A model generated the notes under the pieces. It ran no database searches. It saw nothing but the letters and a program-made list of their open reading frames with translations, and had not been told where the DNA came from. DNA of 64,000 bases, taken from the NCBI RefSeq assembly GCF_018304825.1, contig NZ_CP072649.1, positions 62,001-126,000 on the forward strand. Reading direction: 5' to 3'. The translations under genes were made by a program, and so were the position numbers. Each line of letters starts with the position of its first letter. The stretch's first letter is position 1. Positions 1 to 7,694 of this stretch are shown here, piece after piece. This DNA comes from Chloracidobacterium validum. GTDB taxonomy: Bacteria; Acidobacteriota; Blastocatellia; Chloracidobacteriales; Chloracidobacteriaceae.

Positions 1-1444
1 CCGGTTTTTCAAAGGTCACCAGGCCGTCACGGTCGGTCGTGCCGGTCTGTGCCGTCCAGATGGACCGACTGCGCTGCCGGTCATAACCGTTGAACCAGAC
101 CCGGAGGCGCGCGTTGGGAAGGGGCGTGCCGTCCAGTGCCGAGCTGGCGAAGACGACCAGCCGGCGGCCGTCGGCTTTGGCAATCAGCGCGGCATCCGTG
201 ACCAGCACCAACTCCCGTGCCGTTTGCCGTCCGGCGCGGGCTTCGAGCAGGTACGCCCCCACGGGCAGCGGGCCGTCAAGGGTGATGAGCGCCTGCCGGG
301 GACGGTAATCGCCTTGGTCATCGCCGTCGCGGCTGAGTGTTTTGACCGGTTGGCGTCCGGTGAGGTTGACGCCCTGCGCGCCGCTGGCATCGGTATCGGT
401 CGGTTGCAGGTCCTGGGTCACATCAACGGCGTAAAGCGCCAGCTCGATGCGCTTGACGTTGCGCCAGTTCAGCCCGAAGCGAATTTCGGAGTCCGGGAGA
501 AACACATTGCCTACGCCCAAGGTCAGGGAAGGCTGGGTCAGTTCGGTGATGCGGTTTCGCGCGTCCTCGACGTAACGCGATTCCCCGGGCCGATAGGCCG
601 CGATGAGTTGTCGGTAGCGGGCCAGCGCCGTAGCGTAATCGGGACGCATCTGGAAGCTTCCATCGGGCTGTTGGAAGGGGCGTCCGGCCGATTCAAGCCA
701 CTGGGCGCTGTGAAAGAGGGCATCATCGTACCAGGGCGTCCGTTTGCCGATGGCGAGGGCGGCCGTGAATTCCTCGTCAACGCGCGCGCGGGATTCATAG
801 TCCCCGCCCTGTTGGCGCAAGCTCATCGCCGTCAGGTAATGCAGGTGCGCGCGTTCGTCATCGCTTTGGACCAGGCGCATGGCTTCATCGAGTGTGGCGA
901 TGGGAATGGGCTGGACGCGCTCGCCATACCAACCATCATCCGCCGCGTAGGCGGCTCTGAAGAGGAGCGTCAGATAGCGGTCGCGCGCCGTCGTCAGGTC
1001 TTTCGAGTGCGCCCACCAGTCGAGCGCCGCCGAGTAGTGCGGCCAGGCCTGGTACCAGTTGCGGCTGGCGCGGCGCAGCCACCAGAAGTCACCCAACGAC
1101 GCCTGGGCCTCAGCCCAAGTCAGGTCGCGGTCTTCCGGTTTGGGGGTTTCGCCAATCAGCTTGTCGAGCGCCGCGCGCGCCGGCTCAAAGTCGGACTGGG
1201 TCGTTGCGGCCCGCGCCCGCCAATCGGTATCCGCCAGGCGGAAACGCACCCACCGGGCTTCGCCGGCCGGCAGGGTGGACGGATCGAGCTGCGCGTAGCG
1301 TTGGCGCGCCAGCTCGTAAGACCCCTCGGCGTAAAGCCGTTCGGCTTCGGTCTTGAGCGTTTGGTAATCCATGACTTGGGCTTGCGTGAAGTTGCAGAAG
1401 AAACACAGCAGGGCGCAGTCGAGTAGGCAACGGAGTGTCCACAT
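1..1444 (-). CDS. alpha-2-macroglobulin-like protein, N-terminal part
   Basis: The gene runs off the left edge of the window, so only about 481 codons of the N-terminal side are visible. It begins with a hydrophobic signal-like segment (MWTLRCLLDCALLCFFCNF, ending near TQAQ), followed by a helical TPR-like region of roughly 300 residues (for example LYAEGSYELARQRYAQLDP). After that come beta-rich segments typical of bacterial alpha-2-macroglobulins: an MG1-like stretch and an MG2 domain with RLVVFASSALDGTPLPNARL. Bacterial members of this family are periplasmic protease traps or envelope proteins; some have a TPR-like front end. The thioester region, if present, is outside the window. The start at 1444 is the first ATG giving a signal peptide. 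Family is fairly sure; exact role is not. Confidence 0.72.
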   Translation of the reverse strand, partial: MWTLRCLLDCALLCFFCNFTQAQVMDYQTLKTEAERLYAEGSYELARQRYAQLDPSTLPAGEARWVRFRLADTDWRARAATTQSDFEPARAALDKLIGETPKPEDRDLTWAEAQASLGDFWWLRRASRNWYQAWPHYSAALDWWAHSKDLTTARDRYLTLLFRAAYAADDGWYGERVQPIPIATLDEAMRLVQSDDERAHLHYLTAMSLRQQGGDYESRARVDEEFTAALAIGKRTPWYDDALFHSAQWLESAGRPFQQPDGSFQMRPDYATALARYRQLIAAYRPGESRYVEDARNRITELTQPSLTLGVGNVFLPDSEIRFGLNWRNVKRIELALYAVDVTQDLQPTDTDASGAQGVNLTGRQPVKTLSRDGDDQGDYRPRQALITLDGPLPVGAYLLEARAGRQTARELVLVTDAALIAKADGRRLVVFASSALDGTPLPNARLRVWFNGYDRQRSRSIWTAQTGTTDRDGLVTFEKP

Positions 1445-1601
1445 GGTTGCGCCTTCGAGCTTGGTGATGAGAACGGAATGATTGACCATGACGATGTTTC
1501 CATCCAAACCGGTGCAGACAAACTATGGATGACGACCGTGACCATGGACGTGGCGCGGGAGGTTTGGTTCCCGGCTCGTAGCGCTGTTTTCACAAAGCAA
1601 A

Positions 1602-1630
1602 ACGGCAGACGCGCGTTAGGCGTCTGCCGT
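1602..1630 (-). terminator. Rho-independent terminator
   Basis: A perfect 11-bp inverted repeat (1602-1612 pairs with 1620-1630, 7-nt loop) is followed on the minus strand by TTTTGC. It lies just after the stop of the minus-strand choice-of-anchor gene and probably ends that transcript before the downstream macroglobulin-like gene. Confidence 0.75.
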
Positions 1631-1653
1631 CAGGTTGCTCGGTGGCGAAGGGG

Positions 1654-3027
1654 CTAGCGCCTGGCCGCGGCGGTGCTGCCTGGCGTGGGGGCCGCCGGCG
1701 TGGCCCGCCGGGGGGCTTCCGGCAAAAGCCGGTCAATGTCAACGACAATGGGCGCGGCAGCATCCGGTGTCCAGGCGCGCGTAGCCTGTCCCCGGCTGGG
1801 CGCCATCGGATTGGCATCTTCCGCGCCAAAGACATTGACATAAAACCGTAGGCTCCGGTTCACCGGACGCGCAATGCGGAAGGTAATGGGCTGTGTTGCG
1901 CCGGGCTGAATAAAGCCTTCGGCCGGCTGGCTACCAAGGTCAACGCTCTGCCGTGAGCCGACCAGTCCACCGGTCGTGCAGCTCGCGCCGTCCGCGGTGC
2001 GGAGGCGGTGCGGCGGGTCGGCCACGATGAAGTCAAATGGCCCGGCCGGTCCCGGCAGGCCCAGAATCGCAACTTCAACGAAAACGTTCGACAGCGTCAC
2101 TGGCGAGCCGGTGAGATTGACGAGCGTGCCGTTGAGGACGAGGTCATCCACATAGCCGCTACATGGCGCGGAAGCATCGAGTGTGGCGCTGTTGATGACC
2201 ACATTGACGCGGCCATTGACGAGCACTTGCCCCGGCGCAACGGCAATCGAGGAACGCACGATTTCATCCCCGACATCCGCGACGACAATCTTCAGCGTGT
2301 AGGTTTCCCCGGCCTGAACCGTCACCGGTTGGGTGAGGATCGGCGTCGTGATGAAGCTGTGCTCGGTATCTGGATCAGGCGCACCAATGAGTGCCGGCGA
2401 GCCAAACAGGTTGTTGACCGTGACAGGTGCGCCGCCCGGCAGCAAGGCAAGGTTTGGCCGTCCGGTAATGCCCGGACCCTCGATGAAGATCGCTGCCGCA
2501 TCGTTGAATTCAATTCCCCCCTCCGTTACCTCTTCATTCGTAGCGAACACAAACCGCAGGTTAAAGAGGCGTGTGGTTGCCGGGGTGAACTCCACCGTCA
2601 GTATCACCGCATCAAACGACGTTCCGCCGGAGATGGTGTCAATGTCTGAGTCGCCGGGCAGGCCAAGTGAAAACGGGACGATGGACCGCCCTCGGTCGCG
2701 CCGACGGTGGTCCGTCCGCCGTTGGCTACTTGGTTCTGGTGGTTCCTCACCGCCACCACCTTCCAGTCCACTATTGGAAAGCACGATACTACTGGACAGG
2801 CGGATGGTCGTTGGACCGGTGAAGGTCGGGTTGGAAAGCAACCCACTCGGGATTGGTTCAGCGGTGGTCACGGTGGCGGAGTTAATCGTGTAGCCGGGAC
2901 CTAGAATGGCACCGGCCAGCGTGCTGGCGCCAGTCTCTGGGGTAACGGTGACTTGGGCTGAACCGGTAAGGGTCGCCACGGCGGTCGCCAGGCATACACC
3001 CAGAACATAACGGGAAAGTTTTTTCAC
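1654..3027 (-). CDS. secreted choice-of-anchor L domain protein
   Basis: 457 aa with a clean signal peptide (MKKLSRYVLGVCLATAVATL, cleaved near GSAQ). The middle region has the pattern of choice-of-anchor L domains (SFDAVILTVEFTP, LRFVFATNEEV, FNDAAAIFIEGP). The C-terminal region, from about residue 290, resembles that of the secreted protein at 11448-12743 (CTTGGLVGS, LRFYVNVFGAEDANP versus CNTGGVVGS, FRFFVNVFAVLGP), so the two share a surface-protein module. There is a low-complexity Gly/Glu/Arg-rich insert near residue 90-115 (EGGGGEEPPEPSSQRR). No sorting tail is obvious. The start is preceded on the minus strand by AAAGGAGAAA, a good ribosome site. Probably an outer-surface or extracellular protein of unknown role. 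Confidence 0.75.
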   Translation of the reverse strand: MKKLSRYVLGVCLATAVATLTGSAQVTVTPETGASTLAGAILGPGYTINSATVTTAEPIPSGLLSNPTFTGPTTIRLSSSIVLSNSGLEGGGGEEPPEPSSQRRTDHRRRDRGRSIVPFSLGLPGDSDIDTISGGTSFDAVILTVEFTPATTRLFNLRFVFATNEEVTEGGIEFNDAAAIFIEGPGITGRPNLALLPGGAPVTVNNLFGSPALIGAPDPDTEHSFITTPILTQPVTVQAGETYTLKIVVADVGDEIVRSSIAVAPGQVLVNGRVNVVINSATLDASAPCSGYVDDLVLNGTLVNLTGSPVTLSNVFVEVAILGLPGPAGPFDFIVADPPHRLRTADGASCTTGGLVGSRQSVDLGSQPAEGFIQPGATQPITFRIARPVNRSLRFYVNVFGAEDANPMAPSRGQATRAWTPDAAAPIVVDIDRLLPEAPRRATPAAPTPGSTAAARR

Positions 3028-3352
3028 GAGCAGTTTCTCCTTTTGGCAGGGACGGCGCGGCCATCACTCGACAGGACGCTGCCAGAGCGGTTGTTTACCG
3101 ACGGGGAGTCGTTACCACGCGGGGTCTGAATGGCGCTCAGGCCGAGTGACTCTAGCAAAAAGCTAACTATTTCGAGTGAATTAATTGTTGGCAGGCTAAA
3201 AAAACGCCTGCCCAGCGCCAAAGGAAGGTAAACGAAAAGAACACAGACATGTTTAGTGTTTCTTTGGCGCGGTGTTTTTTTGCTACGCTCCGCGCTGGTC
3301 ACCCGGCTGGCTCCTGGCCCAAAGCGCAAGAACGTCGCCGGCTGTCCCAAAC
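3028..3352. other. intergenic divergent control region
   Basis: This 325-bp gap separates the minus-strand choice-of-anchor gene from the plus-strand carboxypeptidase, so it should carry both promoters. It is more AT-rich than its surroundings in the middle (around 3160-3290). A hairpin at 3190-3212 (GGCAGGC, 9-nt A-rich loop, GCCTGCC) is the only clear structure. I see no convincing gene in it. Confidence 0.5.
3190..3212. repeat. 7-bp inverted repeat in divergent promoter region
   Basis: GGCAGGC at 3190-3196 pairs perfectly with GCCTGCC at 3206-3212 around an A-rich 9-nt loop. Because both neighbouring genes point away from it, it may be an operator or leader hairpin rather than a terminator. 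Confidence 0.45.
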
Positions 3353-5353
3353 ATGCTCAACAAGCTTCAAACCATTGTGATACCGAGGGTGGCAACTGGT
3401 GAGCGCGGGCGACCCGCGCGAAAAACGTCACGGTGGCGCAAGCCCGCCTTGCTCCTGTATGGTGGGCTGGTTCTGGCCGTCTGGAGCCCTGCCGTCCGCG
3501 GTCAAATACCGAACGACGAATCGCTGCGACTCATGCCGAGCAAACCTGCGCCAATCAAACTTGAACCCATGCCGCCCCGGTCGGGCTACGAAGCCCCGGC
3601 GGCAGCTCTGGCCCGTTCCCTGGCGGAAAGCACTGCTGCTGCGCCCAAGGCATTTCTTACGCGCTGTGAAAAGACAGACTACGCCGAGACGGGCACCTAC
3701 GCGGAAACCGTTGCCCTGTGGAAAAAGATGGCAACGGCCTCGCCCTATGCCGAACTCGTCGCCATCGGCGAGACGGCCGAGGGACGAACGCTCTACGTCC
3801 TGGTTGCCTCAAAAGACAAAGCCTTCACGCCAACGCGCGCCCATAAAACTGGCAAGCCGGTGGTGTTCATTCAGAACGGCATTCACCCAGGGGAGATTTC
3901 GGGCAAGGATGCGACTTCGATGCTCCTGCGCGACATCCTCATCACGAAACGCCACGCGGCCATCCTCGATTCGGTCATTCTCGTGACGATGCCCGTCTTC
4001 AATGCGGATGGGCACGAACGCTTCAGCCCGTGGCACCGCATCAATCAAAACGGCCCGCGCGAGATGGGGTTTCGCGCAACGGCAACGCGCCTCAATCTCA
4101 ACCGCGATTACGTCAAGGCCGACGCGCCTGAAATGCGCGCCTGGCTGCGCTTTTTTACCGCCTGGAAGCCGGATTTCTTCATGGATAACCACGTGACGGA
4201 CGGCATGGACCACCAGTACGACGTGACGCTCGACATGCCAACCGAGCAAAACATCTGGCCGACGGTCGGCGCGTGGTCAAAGGAGACCTTCCTGCCCAAG
4301 CTTTACGAGCGGTTGGAGGCCGACGGTCACGTGGTCGGCCCCTACGCCGAACCACGCGACGCCCGCGATTGGTCAAAGGGCTTTGATGTGGGCGTCATCG
4401 AGCCGCGCTACTCGACAACCTATGTGGCGCTTTGGCACCGTCCGGCGCTCCTGGTAGAAACCCACAGCCTCAAGTCACACCGGACGCAGACTTGGGCGCA
4501 CTACGACCTCATGGTTCACGCCCTCGCCATCATCGGCGCCGAAGGCGCACGGCTACGCAACTTGGTGACGGAGGCCGAACGCGACATGGCGCGGCTTGCC
4601 ACGCGCGAGGGGCCAAGGAAAGCGTTTTTTCTGGCCGGAACGCCTGGCGACACCGGGACGCCGTTCACCTACAAGGGCGTCGCCTGGCGGGAGGAAACCA
4701 GCCTCGTCACGGGCCAGCCCGTCCGGGTGTACGAGTCCCGGCCGATTGACATCCCGACGACGTTGTTCACGAAACTCAAAACGACGGCGGCCGTCCCGCT
4801 CCCGGCGGGGTATCTCATTCCGGCTGCCTGGACGAGCGTCATTGAGGTACTGGCCGCGCACGGCGTCGAGCTGAGACGGCTGAGAAAGGCCGTGACCGTG
4901 ACCGGTGAAACTTATCGGTTGAGCGAGCCAATTTGGGCCGCGCGTCCGTTTGAAGGACGGCTGAGGCTGACCAACTTTACGACCCGGCGCATTCAAGTGA
5001 CGCGGACCTTGCCGGCCGGGACGGTGTACGTGCCGATGGACCAGCCAGCGGCGCGAGTCATCTTCAACTGGCTGGAACCGGAAGGGCCCGACTCGGCCGT
5101 TCGCTGGGGATTGTTCAACACGATGTTCGAGCAGAAGGAATACGCCGCCGATTATGTGTTCGAGCCGATTGCGCGGGAGCTATTGGCGCGCAATCCCAAG
5201 CTGAGGGCCGAGTTTGAACGCCGCCTGGCCGAAGATGCCGACTTTGCCGCCAGTCCACACGCGCGCTTTCAGTTTCTGTATGAGCGATCGCCCTACTACG
5301 AAACCGACAAGGACGTTTACCCGGTTGTGCGGGCGCTCGAACCGCTCCGGTAA
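3353..5353 (+). CDS. M14-family zinc carboxypeptidase, exported
   Basis: 666 aa from the ATG at 3353; an in-frame upstream extension to 3272 lacks a signal-like profile and is less likely. The N-terminus has a basic stretch and a hydrophobic core (PALLLYGGLVLAVWSPAVRG), suggesting export. Zinc ligands of the M14 fold are visible: NGIHPGEISGKD near residue 178 (H and E of HxxE), a later His in DNHVTDGMDH, and the catalytic Glu likely in LLVETHSLKSH. M14 enzymes remove C-terminal residues from peptides or amidated cell-wall peptides. The C-terminal about 200 residues after LPAGYLIPAAW form an extra beta-rich domain found in large bacterial M14 proteins. A terminator hairpin follows at 5389. Substrate unknown. 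Confidence 0.85.
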   Translation: MLNKLQTIVIPRVATGERGRPARKTSRWRKPALLLYGGLVLAVWSPAVRGQIPNDESLRLMPSKPAPIKLEPMPPRSGYEAPAAALARSLAESTAAAPKAFLTRCEKTDYAETGTYAETVALWKKMATASPYAELVAIGETAEGRTLYVLVASKDKAFTPTRAHKTGKPVVFIQNGIHPGEISGKDATSMLLRDILITKRHAAILDSVILVTMPVFNADGHERFSPWHRINQNGPREMGFRATATRLNLNRDYVKADAPEMRAWLRFFTAWKPDFFMDNHVTDGMDHQYDVTLDMPTEQNIWPTVGAWSKETFLPKLYERLEADGHVVGPYAEPRDARDWSKGFDVGVIEPRYSTTYVALWHRPALLVETHSLKSHRTQTWAHYDLMVHALAIIGAEGARLRNLVTEAERDMARLATREGPRKAFFLAGTPGDTGTPFTYKGVAWREETSLVTGQPVRVYESRPIDIPTTLFTKLKTTAAVPLPAGYLIPAAWTSVIEVLAAHGVELRRLRKAVTVTGETYRLSEPIWAARPFEGRLRLTNFTTRRIQVTRTLPAGTVYVPMDQPAARVIFNWLEPEGPDSAVRWGLFNTMFEQKEYAADYVFEPIARELLARNPKLRAEFERRLAEDADFAASPHARFQFLYERSPYYETDKDVYPVVRALEPLR

Positions 5354-5388
5354 GGCCCCAGCGCAAAAGAGTGGCGCAAAAAAATGAA

Positions 5389-5414
5389 GCACGCCCCAAA
5401 GGGCGCGCTTTTTC
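5389..5414 (+). terminator. terminator after M14 peptidase
   Basis: GC-rich hairpin GCACGCCCC-aaa-GGGCGCGC followed by CTTTTTC on the plus strand, 36 bases after the carboxypeptidase stop. One mismatch in the lower stem. Confidence 0.65.
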
Positions 5415-5426
5415 AGGCAACTGTAA

Positions 5427-5455
5427 AAAGCCGCAGGATGCTATCCGGCGGCTTT
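5427..5455 (-). terminator. terminator of the needle-like operon
   Basis: AAAGCCGC at 5427-5434 pairs with GCGGCTTT at 5448-5455; the loop contains a second short stem (GGAT/ATCC). On the minus strand it is followed by a T run (GCGGCTTTTTACAG). It sits right after the stop of the 135-aa minus-strand gene and so ends the operon coming from 7377. Confidence 0.75.
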
Positions 5456-5463
5456 CGGGGTGC

Positions 5464-5871
5464 TTACATCGCAATTTGCGCCTGCTTGACCTTGTCGGCC
5501 ACGGCATCGCGGCCGGTCACGGCATCCATCAGTGTCTTGAGCGCTTCGTTGAACTTCGTCAACGCAGATGAAATTTTCTGCAACCGGTCCGCAAAGCTTT
5601 GTAGCCGTTGGGCGAAACGGCCGATGCCATCGGCGGCGCGATCAATCGCGTTCGATGCCTGGCCAAAGGGCCCAAGCGGTGGATTCTTGGCAATGTTGGT
5701 GTTGCTGCCGTTGAGCAGGGATGAACCAATCCGCTGCACGAGGCTCGAAAGCGCGCCCTTGATGCCATTGCTCAAGAAGGACGTGGCCAAGCCTTTGACC
5801 GCATTCATCGCAACACCCTTCAGCATCGGAAGGGCAACTTTCGCAAGACCAGCAATAAGTGGGAGTGGCAT
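5464..5871 (-). CDS. amphipathic protein, paralogue of the needle-fusion protein
   Basis: 135 aa, no homologue recognised by name. It is closely similar to residues about 25-145 of the next gene upstream (5908-6609): shared blocks are NIAKNPPLGPFG, FAQRLQ, ALTKFNEALK and DAVTGR.AV.DKVKQAQ. The N-terminal third is hydrophobic and Gly/Ala/Leu-rich (LPLIAGLAKVALPMLKGVAM), the rest is a predicted long amphipathic helix or coiled coil. It is the last gene of a minus-strand set with a needle-like gene and a TPR chaperone, which suggests a type III secretion substrate or translocator-like component. That role is inference from context and shape; there is no recognisable catalytic motif. Confidence 0.6.
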   Translation of the reverse strand: MPLPLIAGLAKVALPMLKGVAMNAVKGLATSFLSNGIKGALSSLVQRIGSSLLNGSNTNIAKNPPLGPFGQASNAIDRAADGIGRFAQRLQSFADRLQKISSALTKFNEALKTLMDAVTGRDAVADKVKQAQIAM

Positions 5872-5907
5872 GACTGGGATACCTCCTAATGTATCAATGC
5901 GGTTTGC

Positions 5908-6609
5908 CTACCGCAGGTTGTTGAGCGCCTGCATCACGGCGTCGTTCATGGCTTTTTGCAGGTTTGACTTGGTCGCGCCTTCCTGCGTGATCGAGTTCAT
6001 CATCATCTGGAGCGCGAACTGGTATTCCTGCATCTTCTGCTGATAGCGCAGGCGGTCTTCATCGGAGGCATTTGGACCCGGCATGGACGGCTTTTCCGGC
6101 AAGCCAAACTCGCTGCTGTTGGCACGCGGCGCCACAGCGGTTGAAACCCCGGAAGAAGCGGGTGGTCCAGTTGCGGACGGTTGCCCCGTCGAAGGCGAAG
6201 TAACTTGCGCCTGCTTGACCTTGTCTTCCACTGCGGTGCGTCCGGTGACGGCATCCCGCAGGGCCTTGAGTGCTTCGTTGAACTTGGTCAGCGCGGTTGA
6301 AATGTTCTGCATCCGCTGGCTGATCTGCTGAAGTCGTTGAGCGAAACCGCTCAAGCCCTGTGCGGCCCGGTCAATGAAGCCAGTTGCCCGACCGAAGGGT
6401 CCGAGTGGTGGATTCTTGGCGATGTTGGCGCCAATCCCACGCATGAACGAGCTGCTGATGCGTTGCACCAGGCTGCCCAACGCCTGTCCGATCCCGCCAC
6501 CGCGCAAGAATGATGTCGCAATGTTGAGCAGTGGATTCGCGCCGGCAACGGTTCTGAGCAACGGCGTGGCAATCCGGGCAATTCCTTTGAAAATCTTTCC
6601 GATAGGCAT
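5908..6609 (-). CDS. fusion of amphipathic module and needle-like module
   Basis: 233 aa made of two parts that also exist as separate neighbouring genes. Residues about 1-145 match the 135-aa protein downstream (NIAKNPPLGPFG, ALTKFNEALK, DAVTGR). Residues about 165-233 match the 69-aa needle-like protein upstream almost throughout (FGLP.KP.MPG.NASD, RL.YQQ.MQ.YQFALQ, ITQEGATKSNLQKA). A Thr/Ser/Pro-rich linker joins them. No signal peptide. The arrangement is best explained by duplication plus gene fusion. If the short protein is a type III needle subunit, this one could be a tip, adaptor or needle-capping variant; this is inference. A perfect 8-bp inverted repeat lies just upstream. Confidence 0.65.
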   Translation of the reverse strand: MPIGKIFKGIARIATPLLRTVAGANPLLNIATSFLRGGGIGQALGSLVQRISSSFMRGIGANIAKNPPLGPFGRATGFIDRAAQGLSGFAQRLQQISQRMQNISTALTKFNEALKALRDAVTGRTAVEDKVKQAQVTSPSTGQPSATGPPASSGVSTAVAPRANSSEFGLPEKPSMPGPNASDEDRLRYQQKMQEYQFALQMMMNSITQEGATKSNLQKAMNDAVMQALNNLR

Positions 6610-6633
6610 GACGATGTCTCCTTGAACAAATCA

Positions 6634-6652
6634 GGCCTGGGTAACCCAGGCC
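6634..6652 (-). terminator. 8-bp inverted repeat between needle-like genes
   Basis: GGCCTGGG (6634-6641), 3-nt loop, CCCAGGCC (6645-6652). It lies in the 52-bp gap between the 69-aa gene and the fusion gene on the minus strand and lacks a strong T tract, so it may act as an attenuator or RNA-stability hairpin that makes the first gene more abundant than the second. Confidence 0.55.
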
Positions 6653-6661
6653 CCTATGCGC

Positions 6662-6871
6662 CTAGCGCAGGTTGTTGATCATCGCCATGATGGCGTCGTG
6701 GGCGGCTTTCTGAAGGTTTGACTTCGTCGCGCCTTCCTGGGTGATGGCGTTCATCGCTTGCTGGAGCGCGAACTGATAGTTTTGCATGTCCTGCTGATAC
6801 TTGAGACGGTCGGTGTCGGAAGCATTCGCGCCGGGCATGGTTGGCTTTGGTGGGAGTCCGAAGTTCGACAT
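6662..6871 (-). CDS. type III secretion needle-like protein (SctF-like)
   Basis: 69 aa, all helical after a short Pro-rich start. It has the size and layout of type III needle subunits (PrgI, MxiH, YscF): a helix, a Pro-Asx-containing turn (MPGANASD), then a long helix with LKYQQDMQNYQFALQQAMN and a C-terminal IMAMINNLR that resembles the conserved IIQNFR end of PrgI/MxiH. Those family features are from established knowledge; no search was possible. A near-copy forms the C-terminal third of the adjacent 233-aa protein. A TPR chaperone-like gene lies 48 bases upstream, as expected for needle subunits. RBS AGAAAGGAAC precedes the ATG. Assignment is likely but not certain. Confidence 0.6.
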   Translation of the reverse strand: MSNFGLPPKPTMPGANASDTDRLKYQQDMQNYQFALQQAMNAITQEGATKSNLQKAAHDAIMAMINNLR

Positions 6872-6918
6872 GGCGGTTGAGTTCCTTTCTCTAGGTGATG
6901 GTCGTAGAAGGTAGAAAG

Positions 6919-7377
6919 TTACTGTATGCTTTCACCGCCCTGCTCGGCGGCTTCCTGCACAATCTGGTGGATACCAAGCGCAATCGCTCGCGCCCGATTC
7001 GCGCCAGGGTCTTGCTCTTCCGGGTCGAGGTCTATGGCGCGTTGCAAGTCAGCAATCGCTTCCTCGTAACGCTCGCTTCGCAAAAACACTTCCGCGCGGT
7101 TGACGTAGGGGGCAATCATTTGCGGGTCGAGCGCAATCGCCTGCTCCAGACTGGCGAGCGCCAACGCATCTTCCTGGGTACGGGTGTAGAGTGCGCCGAG
7201 CGCGGCATGGGCCGCAGCACTGGTCGGGTCAACCTCAACCAGTCCCTCAAAAATCGTCCGGGCGCGCTTGAGATCACCTTGCTCGTAATACATCGCCCCG
7301 ATTTCGCCCATGCGCTGGAAGTCTTCGTCCGTAATACCGAGCTGCTGGCGTGGCGTTTCGTTTCCGTTAGCACTCAT
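6919..7377 (-). CDS. TPR protein, SycD/LcrH-like type III chaperone
   Basis: 152 aa with about three TPR repeats between residues 18 and 130 (MGEIGAMYYEQGDLKRARTI, ALGALYTRTQEDALALASL, NRAEVFLRSERYEEAIADLQ). Size and repeat layout match class II type III chaperones (SycD, LcrH, PscG), which hold translocators or needle subunits in the cytoplasm. It is the first gene of the minus-strand set leading to the needle-like genes. A related protein occurs at 13760-14290. RBS AGGAGATAGTCCC sits before the ATG. TPR fold is sure; chaperone role is inference from context. Confidence 0.7.
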   Translation of the reverse strand: MSANGNETPRQQLGITDEDFQRMGEIGAMYYEQGDLKRARTIFEGLVEVDPTSAAAHAALGALYTRTQEDALALASLEQAIALDPQMIAPYVNRAEVFLRSERYEEAIADLQRAIDLDPEEQDPGANRARAIALGIHQIVQEAAEQGGESIQ

Positions 7378-7694
7378 TGGGACTATCTCCTGTCATTCGT
7401 TCGTGTTATCGGATTCAGACGCGACTGTAGAGGCGTTCCCCGCTCGCATCCTCGTTATCGGAAGATGTTTTCTCGTGTTGCGTCCAAGACGGAAGAAAAT
7501 GTGGAAATTTTCTCCTTCGCGTTTGTGGCGCGAGTGATGAAAATCCAAGTTACGGCGGCGTAACATTGGCCATGACCTAACGTGAAGTTTACATGTAGCG
7601 CCTAGCATGACCGAACATCGGTTGGCGAGACAAGAGCGAAGCGGCGTCCAGCCAAGGCTTCCGCACTGGTGGTCGCCGGCCGGAGGAGTCCTGG
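7378..7694. other. divergent intergenic region of the type III genes
   Basis: 317 bp between the minus-strand TPR/needle operon and the plus-strand FHA-sctV genes. It is less GC-rich around 7470-7620 and should carry two divergent promoters. A ribosome site (GGAGGAGTCC, 7680-7689) precedes the plus-strand gene. No gene or strong repeat seen. Confidence 0.5.

Noticed and set aside
224-1426. Long 400-codon plus-strand frame
   Set aside because: It is the shadow of the minus-strand macroglobulin-like gene, which has a signal peptide, TPR-like region and MG2 motif; the plus-strand protein has no family pattern.
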